DNA of 64,000 nucleotides from Tous-C4FEB sp044356555 (GTDB lineage Bacteria; Verrucomicrobiota; Verrucomicrobiia; Opitutales; Opitutaceae), in NCBI GenBank assembly GCA_044356555.1, contig JBIKWB010000022.1, positions 1 through 64,000 on the forward strand. The letters are read 5' to 3'. Position 1 is the stretch's first letter, and every line of letters begins with the position of its first letter. The notes below the pieces were generated by a model. That model saw nothing but the letters and a program-made list of their open reading frames with translations. It did no database searches and had not been told where the DNA came from. The position numbers were made by a program, and so were the translations under genes. This document shows positions 57,867 to 64,000 of the stretch, piece after piece.

Positions 57867-59279
57867 TCACGGCTTCTTTTTGGGCGCGGCGGCGTCGCTG
57901 GCGGAGTTGGCGCCGGGGAAGGTCGAGGCGGGATCGGAGAGCAGGCGGGGCTCGTTGAAAACGGTGCGGCGGTCGCCCTGGGTCTCCAGCCACGCCTCGA
58001 GTTGCGCGCGGAGTTCGCGCGTGCGGCCGGCGTGCGCGGGATCGGCGGCGAGGTTGCGCCGCTCGAAGGGATCGGTGCTCAGATCGTAGAGCTCGACGGC
58101 GGGGCGTTCGTGGTAGCGGCGCACGAGGGCGGCGATGGCGGGGTCGGATTTGGCGCGTTCAAACCACGAAATCCAGTAGCGGCCGCCGTCGCGCGAGAGG
58201 GCCTTGTCGATGTGCGTGGTGTGGGCGAACTCGGGATGGAGGTTGAGAATGAGCTTCCAATCGGCGGTGCGGATCGCGCGGATGGGGTAGACGTTCATGC
58301 GGCCGTCGCCGCTGTGCGTGGTGAAGATCGTGGTGCGGTGCCCGGCGGCCTCGCCGCGCAGCACGGGAAGAAAGGAACGCCCGTCGATCCCGGCGGGCAC
58401 GGCGCCGCCGGCGGCGGTGATGAGCGTGGGGAGCAGGTCGATCCACTGGATCATTGCGGCCGTGCGCGTGCCGGGGCGGATCACGCCCGGCCAGGCGGCG
58501 ATGAAGGGGACGCGGATGCCGGCGTCGTAGAGGTTCCACTTTCCGAAGGGCCATTGCGCGCCGTGGTCGCTCGTGTAGACGAAGAGCGTGCGCGCCGGAT
58601 CGAGGTGGGCGCGGACCAGGGCGCGCACCTCGCCGAGTTGGGTGTCGGCCTTGGTGACATCCGTGTAGTAGCGGGCGCGAAAATTGCGCGTCTCGGGCGT
58701 ATCGGCGTGCGTGGGCGGAAGCTGCAGTTTCGCCGGATCGTAGCCGTCGAGATCGGGCCACGGGACGTGCGGCTCGTGGGAGCCGACGAAGAGGCACAGC
58801 GGTTTGGCGCGGTCGCGCGCGGCGAGGAATTTCGCGACGGTGGCGGCGCTGCCGCTGCGGTCGTGGACATCGAAGCCATGGCGCGCGACGTCGGCATCGC
58901 CGTGGGCGACCTTGCCGAAGGCGGCGGTCTCGTAGCCGAGGGCGCGCAGCGTCTCGGGGAGCGAGGCGATGTCGGCCCGTTTGTAGGCGTGGTTGTTCTC
59001 GGCGCCGTTGCGGGCGGGCATGAGGCCGGTGAGCAGGGCGGCGCGACTCGGCGCACACGCAGGCGACGCGACGAAAGCGTGTGTGAATACAAGGCCGTCG
59101 TCGGCGAGGCGCTGCATCTGCGGGGTGCGCACATCGGTCGCACCGTAGGGCGTGGAGTCGAGTTGGCCGTGATCGTCGGAGAGAAACACGACGAGGTCGG
59201 GACGCGGTCCGGCGGCGAAAATCGGAGCGCAGAGCGCGGCAGTGATCCAGAGGGCGGCGGAGATAAGGGGGCGGATCAT
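57867..59279 (-). CDS. Exported family-S1 sulfatase (heparan N-sulfatase-like)
   Basis: The 470-aa sulfatase has a signal peptide (ISAALWITAALCAPIFAAG), metal-binding VFLSDDHGQLD (D35, D36) and formylglycine motif C75-x-P-S-R (PACAPSRAALLTGLMP). The following NGAENNHAYK and TAAFGKVAHGDAD resemble N-sulfoglucosamine sulfohydrolase-type enzymes more than the sulfatase at 55116. It is the first gene of the three-gene sulfatase / nucleoside-hydrolase-like / sulfatase run. Two different sulfatases imply a substrate with more than one sulfate linkage (inference). Confidence 0.9.
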   Translation of the reverse strand: MIRPLISAALWITAALCAPIFAAGPRPDLVVFLSDDHGQLDSTPYGATDVRTPQMQRLADDGLVFTHAFVASPACAPSRAALLTGLMPARNGAENNHAYKRADIASLPETLRALGYETAAFGKVAHGDADVARHGFDVHDRSGSAATVAKFLAARDRAKPLCLFVGSHEPHVPWPDLDGYDPAKLQLPPTHADTPETRNFRARYYTDVTKADTQLGEVRALVRAHLDPARTLFVYTSDHGAQWPFGKWNLYDAGIRVPFIAAWPGVIRPGTRTAAMIQWIDLLPTLITAAGGAVPAGIDGRSFLPVLRGEAAGHRTTIFTTHSGDGRMNVYPIRAIRTADWKLILNLHPEFAHTTHIDKALSRDGGRYWISWFERAKSDPAIAALVRRYHERPAVELYDLSTDPFERRNLAADPAHAGRTRELRAQLEAWLETQGDRRTVFNEPRLLSDPASTFPGANSASDAAAPKKKP

Positions 59280-59403
59280 CAGGCGGGAGGGGTTTGGACG
59301 GACGAGGGAAACGGCGGGTGACGCACCGCGCGAGAGGTCAGAACGTGAACCGTGCGCTGAGTGGGTAGTTTGCGGGCGGGTTGACGGCGGCGCTCCCGTG
59401 GGA

Positions 59404-59427
59404 GGGCGGGTCGGAGACCCCGCCCTA
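59404..59427 (-). repeat. Short palindrome 3' of the TonB receptor gene (REP-like)
   Basis: On the minus strand the sequence is TAGGGCGGGGTC-TCC-GACCCGCCC, starting 3 nt after the TGA of the receptor gene ending at 59431. It is nearly identical to the copy at 9004. Confidence 0.65.
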
Positions 59428-59430
59428 TTT

Positions 59431-62418
59431 TCAGAAGTCGAGGGTGGTCGTGAAGCGGAAGGAACGGGGGTCGTTAAGGGTGACGCGGCGCAGGCCGAGG
59501 AAATCGTTGGTGTAGCGGGCGGGCTGGACGCGGCTTTGGTTGAAGACGTTGCGCACGTTGAGCTGGAGCGTGAGCGTCTTTTTCCCGAGGAAGCCGGGCT
59601 TGAATTTATACGTCCCGAAGACGTCCCACATCTCGAAGGTATGGCCGTAGAATTCCTTGAGGTAGTTGGGATTGTTCGCGCCGTTTACGGTGAGGCGGCG
59701 GTCTTGCTGCATGTAATTGTTGCTCTGCCAGCGGACGGCGCCGCCGAGGGCGAGACCTTTGAGGGCGTTTTCGGTGAAGCGGTAGCGGCCGTTGAGGTTG
59801 AGCTTGTGGGGCCGCGAGCCGAAGGACTGGGCTTGGTTGCCGCCGGTGACGTCGATGAAGTCGTCGATCTCGCCGGTGATCGTGTCCTTCGGCGAGCGGG
59901 TGAGGCCGTTGAGCACGATCGGGGGCAGTCCGGCGTCGTTTACGGTCTTCAGGAACGAGTAGAGCGCGGGCACGAACGGATCGCGTTCCTTGAAGAAGTT
60001 TTCCCGGCCGCGGTCCGAGTAGGAATAGGTCGCGCGCAGGGAGATATTTCTGTTCGGGTTGGCGTTGAACTCGAATTCGTAGCCTTTGGAAATCACATCG
60101 ATGCTGAACGCGCCGGGATTCACGCGATAGGGCGCGGCCTGGGCGGCGGTGATCCGGCCGCCGGCGACGAGGGCGTCGAGACCCAGGCCGAGGCCTTGGG
60201 CGGGCTGGAAGGGATTGGTGCCGGGCTGGATCGGCGTGCTGTCGAGATAGGTCGTGTCGAAGCGGGTGGCCCGGACGAAGTAGCGGTCGTCGCCGAAGAG
60301 ATCGAACATAAGGCCGAAGTCGCGGCTGTTGCCTTTGGTTTCGGGGGCAGAAACGTTGAGCGGAGGCGCGTTCGGCGGGAGGATGCGGGCGGTAAAGGAG
60401 GGAGCTCCGATGTTGTCGGACTGGTTGTAGAACGCGGAGAGACGGCGGGTGGCGTGGACAACGACGCCGGCGTTGAAGGTGCGCGGTTTGAAGACGACGT
60501 CGGTGGACTGGCCGGGGACGATGGCCCATTCGTTGGCGACGCGTCCGCCGGAAAGGACGGCGGGGTCGTTGGCAGCGAGACGCGAGGTGACGCCGTTCTT
60601 GAACTTCACCCGGTCGGCGCGGTAGCCGAGGGTCGTGATGATGCGGTCGCGCCAGAAATTGCTCTGGGCGGCGACCATGGCGGTGTCGGTGAGTTTAAAG
60701 TCATCGCTGTTGCCGTTTTGATTCAGCGCGACGTAGCGGGACGTGTAGGTGTTGGGCCCGACGGAGAAACTCGGGAACGGGATCCGCGGGTCGCTCTGGT
60801 AGTAGGTGTCGAACTTGCCCTCGGTGGCGTAGTGGCGTCGGAAAACGTGGTTGGTCGCATTTTCCGGAGTGCCGGCGTTGTTGATCGGGACGTTGGCCTG
60901 GTTGACGAGGATTTCCTGATACACGTGGCGGACTTGCCGAATCTTGCCGGTCTCGGTCATGCCGGCGATGCGGTGGCGGCCGAGGGTTTTCCCGAGGTCG
61001 AGTTCGTAGGCGGCGGTGAGACGGTAGACCTCGTTGCGGAAGGCGGTGTCGTCGGGGCGCCACGTATTTTCCAGATAAAGGCGGCCGGCGAAAGGATTGG
61101 CGGCGGGGCCGGCGAGGGTGGGCAGGGTGGTGTTGGGATCGCCGCGGACGTTGATCGAATTGCCCGGGACGGCCCAACCGTTGGCGGAGGATTTGTTGAA
61201 GGTGTGGAGAAACGCGCCCTCGATGATGAGGCCGCGCCAACGTTGTTCGATCTTCGCGCTGTAGTTGCGGTAGAAGCCGGTGAGAAACGAGCCTGGGCCG
61301 GAGAAGCTGGCGCTTGGCGGCAGCAGATCGGGCGTGGGCAACACGTCGGCCGAGAAGGCCACGCCGGCCGCATCCACGCCGGTGAAACTCTGCAGCTGAT
61401 TCTGCATGTTCACGACCTGGTTGTTGTTGTCGAAAAGGGTCCAGCGGACGGCGGTGTCGGCGCGGTTGATGCCGAGCCGGGCGAACGCGGCGGCGTTGAA
61501 CGGGGTCGTCGCGAGCGTGATGGCGGGACGGCCGGCGGCGAACCAGCCCTTCACGCCGTCGCCGGCGGGCCACGGCCAGTCGGTGTGACGACCGTGGTTA
61601 CCGGCGTCCCAGGCGGCGCGCACGGTGGTGTGCTTGAACGGAACGTAGGTGAGGGCGAGCGCGGCGCGGCGGGATTTGTTGAAATCGTATTCGCGCCAAC
61701 CGTTGGTGTGGGCGTCGAGGAGATTGAGGCGGAGGCCGAGGGTGTTTTTGACGAGCACGTAATTCGAATCGAACTCGGCGCGGTGGAAGTTTTCGGAACC
61801 GGCGGTGAACTTGACGGTGGTGGCGGAGCGGCGCACGCCGGCCTGTTTGGAAGTGAGCGCGACGGTGCCGCCGGCGGCGCCGAGACCGAAGAGGACGGAG
61901 TTGGGGCCGCTGGAAACTTCCACGCGGTCGATGTTGAACGTGTCCTGGGGGACGGCGCTCTCGATCTGGTCGACGGCGAAGGAGCCGATGATGCCGCGGA
62001 TACGGAACGGCTGGGTCGAGGCGGCGGAGCTGCGGGCGGCGGGCGAATTGAAGCCGGCGTTGGAGTCTTCGAAGTCCTTCTCGAAGTTGCCCGAGTAGGC
62101 CATGATCTCCTCGATGTTGGTGAGGGAGAAATCGGCGAGGAACTCGGGGGTGAACGGCGAGATGGGCGCGGAGGTGTCCTTGAGTTTCGTGTTGAGACGG
62201 GAGCCGGAGGTGGTGTTGCCCGCCTGGTAGCCGGAGTCGTCGCCGGTCGTCACCTCGAAGGGCGAGAGAACGACGGGCACCTCTTCGGCGGGTGCGGATG
62301 CCGCGGCTGTCGCCGGTTTTGCGACGGGCGGCGTGGCCGGTGTGATCTGCGCGGCGCCGGTGAGAGCGAGGGCGAGAAACGAGACGACGGTGCAGACGGG
62401 GATAACGCGGTGGATCAT
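59431..62418 (-). CDS. TonB-dependent outer-membrane receptor
   Basis: The 995-aa receptor has a signal peptide (IPVCTVVSFLALALTGAAQ), a Pro/Ala linker and TonB-box region VPVVLSPFEVTTGDDSGYQ. A plug domain (about 65-220) includes IRGIIGSFAVDQIESAVPQD and GPNSVLFGLGAAGGTVALT. The barrel ends RFTTTLDF with C-terminal Phe. ATG 62418 is preferred because the signal peptide begins there; a longer reading has a Pro-rich, non-signal leader. It lies upstream of the sulfatases on the same strand and is the likely importer for their substrate or products. Confidence 0.92.
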   Translation of the reverse strand: MIHRVIPVCTVVSFLALALTGAAQITPATPPVAKPATAAASAPAEEVPVVLSPFEVTTGDDSGYQAGNTTSGSRLNTKLKDTSAPISPFTPEFLADFSLTNIEEIMAYSGNFEKDFEDSNAGFNSPAARSSAASTQPFRIRGIIGSFAVDQIESAVPQDTFNIDRVEVSSGPNSVLFGLGAAGGTVALTSKQAGVRRSATTVKFTAGSENFHRAEFDSNYVLVKNTLGLRLNLLDAHTNGWREYDFNKSRRAALALTYVPFKHTTVRAAWDAGNHGRHTDWPWPAGDGVKGWFAAGRPAITLATTPFNAAAFARLGINRADTAVRWTLFDNNNQVVNMQNQLQSFTGVDAAGVAFSADVLPTPDLLPPSASFSGPGSFLTGFYRNYSAKIEQRWRGLIIEGAFLHTFNKSSANGWAVPGNSINVRGDPNTTLPTLAGPAANPFAGRLYLENTWRPDDTAFRNEVYRLTAAYELDLGKTLGRHRIAGMTETGKIRQVRHVYQEILVNQANVPINNAGTPENATNHVFRRHYATEGKFDTYYQSDPRIPFPSFSVGPNTYTSRYVALNQNGNSDDFKLTDTAMVAAQSNFWRDRIITTLGYRADRVKFKNGVTSRLAANDPAVLSGGRVANEWAIVPGQSTDVVFKPRTFNAGVVVHATRRLSAFYNQSDNIGAPSFTARILPPNAPPLNVSAPETKGNSRDFGLMFDLFGDDRYFVRATRFDTTYLDSTPIQPGTNPFQPAQGLGLGLDALVAGGRITAAQAAPYRVNPGAFSIDVISKGYEFEFNANPNRNISLRATYSYSDRGRENFFKERDPFVPALYSFLKTVNDAGLPPIVLNGLTRSPKDTITGEIDDFIDVTGGNQAQSFGSRPHKLNLNGRYRFTENALKGLALGGAVRWQSNNYMQQDRRLTVNGANNPNYLKEFYGHTFEMWDVFGTYKFKPGFLGKKTLTLQLNVRNVFNQSRVQPARYTNDFLGLRRVTLNDPRSFRFTTTLDF

Positions 62419-62522
62419 GAATTGGTCGGGGTTTCTCGCGGGGGTTAAGCAGAAGCTGTCGGACGGGGGCGGCAGGGGAAGCCCTGGCGTCGCACCTTCG
62501 AGTGACGAATATCCACCTCGCC

Positions 62523-62550
62523 GGGCGCGGCCGTAGGCGACCGCGCCCAC
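62523..62550 (-). repeat. Short palindrome between two TonB receptor genes
   Basis: On the minus strand GGGCGCGGTCGCC and GGCCGCGCCC arms surround a TAC centre, 6 nt after the stop of the receptor gene at 62557. It is a divergent member of the palindrome family seen at 9004, 16137 and 59404. Confidence 0.5.
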
Positions 62551-62556
62551 GGGGGC

Positions 62557-64000
62557 TCAGAGATCGAAGCCGAGCGTGAAGACAAACGTGCGAGGCTCGA
62601 TGCGGGTGTAGCCGACATATTGTCCGGTCGACAGCACGCGGAAGGGCACGAGGTCCTGCTCATCGAGGAGATTGCGGACGTTGAGCGCGACGCGGTAGCC
62701 GACGTTGCCGAGGAATTTCATTTTGCCGCGGTAGTTGAGGCCGAGATCGACGTAGCTCTCGACTTTGCCCTCGAGCGGTTTGTCGAGGTCGAAGGTGACG
62801 GTGCGGTCGGGCAAGGTCTTGAGCGCATAGCCGAGGTTCGGGGCGGAGCGGAAACGGAACGCGAGGTTCGCGCCGAGTCCCTTGAGCCGGCCCTCGGTGA
62901 ACTTGTAGTCGCCGATCAGATTCCAACGAAGGTTGCGCCCCTGCGAACGGCCGCGGCCGTCCACGGCCTTGATGAAGGCGACGGACGAGCCGACGTCCTC
63001 CTCGAAATAGCGGGCGAAGGTCTTGGAAGCCGGGTTGCCGTCGAACGGTGCGGTGTCCCAGGTCCAGGTGCCGATGGTGCCGTTGCCGTCGACATCGCGG
63101 GGGCTCGATTTGCCGCCCTCGGGCACGTTCAGGGATTTCCAGACCGGCAGGCGCTCGGCCATCCAGGCGAACCACTCGAGGCCGATGTTGGACTCGACGG
63201 AGTCCTGCTTGGCGGCGTTGAGCTTAAAGCTCCAGTTGCGGGTGGGCAGCCAGCTGAGGTCGAGTTCGTAGCCCTCGGACTCGCTGTCGAAAGTGACCCA
63301 GTAGTTGGCGCGGCCCTTCTCCCGGAAGCCGCCCTGGCCGGCGTTGATGGCGGGGAGCGCGGGGTCGAAGAGACGCAGGTTGTTGTCGATGTTGTAAAGC
63401 TGGTCGCGGATCGGATCGTTGAAGCCGGTGTTGCCGGCGCGGGTTGGGCCGGCGGAATTCTGAAAATGGCTGGCGCGAACGAGCAGTTTGCCGTCGAAGA
63501 GACCGAGGGAGACGCCCACGTCGTCGGCTTCGCCGGTGGCGCCGGGATACTCGCGGCCGTAAGGATCGAATCGCCCGATGTTGGGCTGAAACGTATTGGA
63601 ATGATTGTAGGTGAGCGAAGCCCAGCGCGTGAGATGCGCGACGGCGCCGATGGTGCGCGTGATGCCGGCCTGCGCCGCGCCCCAGGCGCCGATACGGGCG
63701 TTGGCGGCGGAAGGGTAGAGCCCGCTGAAGTCGCGAACCTGATATTTCGGATCGATGGTCGCGCTCTTGGCGTCGTCTTTGCGGTAGCCGAACAGGAGCA
63801 CGAGCCGGTCCTTCAGCAGATAGCTCTGGAGCGCCAGCATTTTGGTATCGACGCGGGTGCGGGTGCCCTCGGGGCCGGAGCCGGTGCGGACGAGATTCCA
63901 GCCCTCGGCGTTGGTGTAGAGGGAATCGAAGAGCGGGGCGTTGATGGTGCGGCCGGCGTTGTCGGTGAATTTCCAGGTGCCGAAGAGATCGCCGAAGGGG
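62557..64000 (-). CDS. TonB-dependent receptor, C-terminal part (continues past the window)
   Basis: The reading frame is open to the window edge; only the last ~480 residues are seen. They are barrel strands with the usual blocks: LLFGYRKDDAKSATIDPKYQ, NSNTFQPNIGRFDPYGREYPG-like, VGVSLGLFDGKLLVRASHF, and the closing VALNVRNLLDEQDLVPFRV.. EPRTFVFTLGFDL. The protein ends in Leu, not Phe as in the other three receptors here. The N-terminus, plug and TonB box lie outside. It is 138 nt upstream of the next receptor gene, so two receptors are in tandem. Confidence 0.88.
   Translation of the reverse strand, partial: PFGDLFGTWKFTDNAGRTINAPLFDSLYTNAEGWNLVRTGSGPEGTRTRVDTKMLALQSYLLKDRLVLLFGYRKDDAKSATIDPKYQVRDFSGLYPSAANARIGAWGAAQAGITRTIGAVAHLTRWASLTYNHSNTFQPNIGRFDPYGREYPGATGEADDVGVSLGLFDGKLLVRASHFQNSAGPTRAGNTGFNDPIRDQLYNIDNNLRLFDPALPAINAGQGGFREKGRANYWVTFDSESEGYELDLSWLPTRNWSFKLNAAKQDSVESNIGLEWFAWMAERLPVWKSLNVPEGGKSSPRDVDGNGTIGTWTWDTAPFDGNPASKTFARYFEEDVGSSVAFIKAVDGRGRSQGRNLRWNLIGDYKFTEGRLKGLGANLAFRFRSAPNLGYALKTLPDRTVTFDLDKPLEGKVESYVDLGLNYRGKMKFLGNVGYRVALNVRNLLDEQDLVPFRVLSTGQYVGYTRIEPRTFVFTLGFDL

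Noticed and set aside
59242..62448. A very long open frame (over 1000 codons) on the plus strand
   Set aside because: It lies antisense to a clear TonB receptor; its Gly/Val/Glu-rich translation has no family features. It is an artefact of high GC.

Overview
The window looks like chromosomal DNA of a Verrucomicrobiota bacterium, most likely an Opitutaceae relative. Reasons: high GC with GCG/GCC-rich codons; several TonB-dependent receptors whose mature N-termini carry the 'VLSPF..' signature common in Opitutales; planctomycete/verrucomicrobial-type cytochrome genes (PSCyt1/DUF1549/DUF1553, DUF1592-type) paired with Tat-exported DUF1501/DUF1552 proteins; and family-S1 sulfatases. The genus call is inference.

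Layout. (1) 1-3.1 kb: an integron. A tyrosine recombinase of the IntI type points right. Upstream of it lies an attI-like simple site, then a complete, low-GC, two-gene cassette on the minus strand (a 60-aa membrane peptide and a 351-aa protein resembling the LPO_1073/Vpar_1526 family), closed by a textbook attC hairpin. (2) 3.3-7.3 kb: methyltransferase, large polytopic membrane protein and NAD-dependent epimerase, probably a surface-glycan module. (3) 7.4-8.0 kb: an antitoxin and a Doc/Fic-type toxin broken by one in-frame stop. (4) 8.0-9.5 kb: tatD and sufE. (5) 9.85-15.1 kb: a translationally coupled DUF1592-type cytochrome / DUF1552 / ankyrin operon. (6) 15.2-16.1 kb: a bacterial voltage-gated channel whose filter resembles Ca2+-selective channels. 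(7) 16.2-20.2 kb: a PSCyt1-DUF1549-DUF1553 / DUF1501 pair. (8) 20.4-23.2 kb: LemA, a small membrane protein and an M48 protease. (9) 23.4-27.9 kb: TPR protein, ExbB-like, ExbD-like and an unknown membrane protein. (10) 28.0-40.8 kb: tRNA-Thr, tuf, tRNA-Trp, secE, nusG, rplKAJL and rpoBC, the conserved transcription/translation core, ending in a strong terminator. (11) 41.4-46.2 kb: a second PSCyt1/DUF1549/LamG/DUF1553 and DUF1501 pair. (12) 46.3-64.0 kb: a long minus-strand catabolic cluster with four TonB-dependent receptors (the last cut by the window edge), two sulfatases, a nucleoside-hydrolase-like protein, an alpha/beta hydrolase and an SGNH-like protein. It looks like a sulfated-glycan uptake locus without a visible SusD or regulator.

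The signals most worth following are the integron with its fully delimited two-gene cassette (possible defence module), the ExbB/ExbD pair in which both proton-path acidic residues are replaced by amides, the TLEGWAD channel filter, and a family of short palindromes sitting on or just after stop codons.
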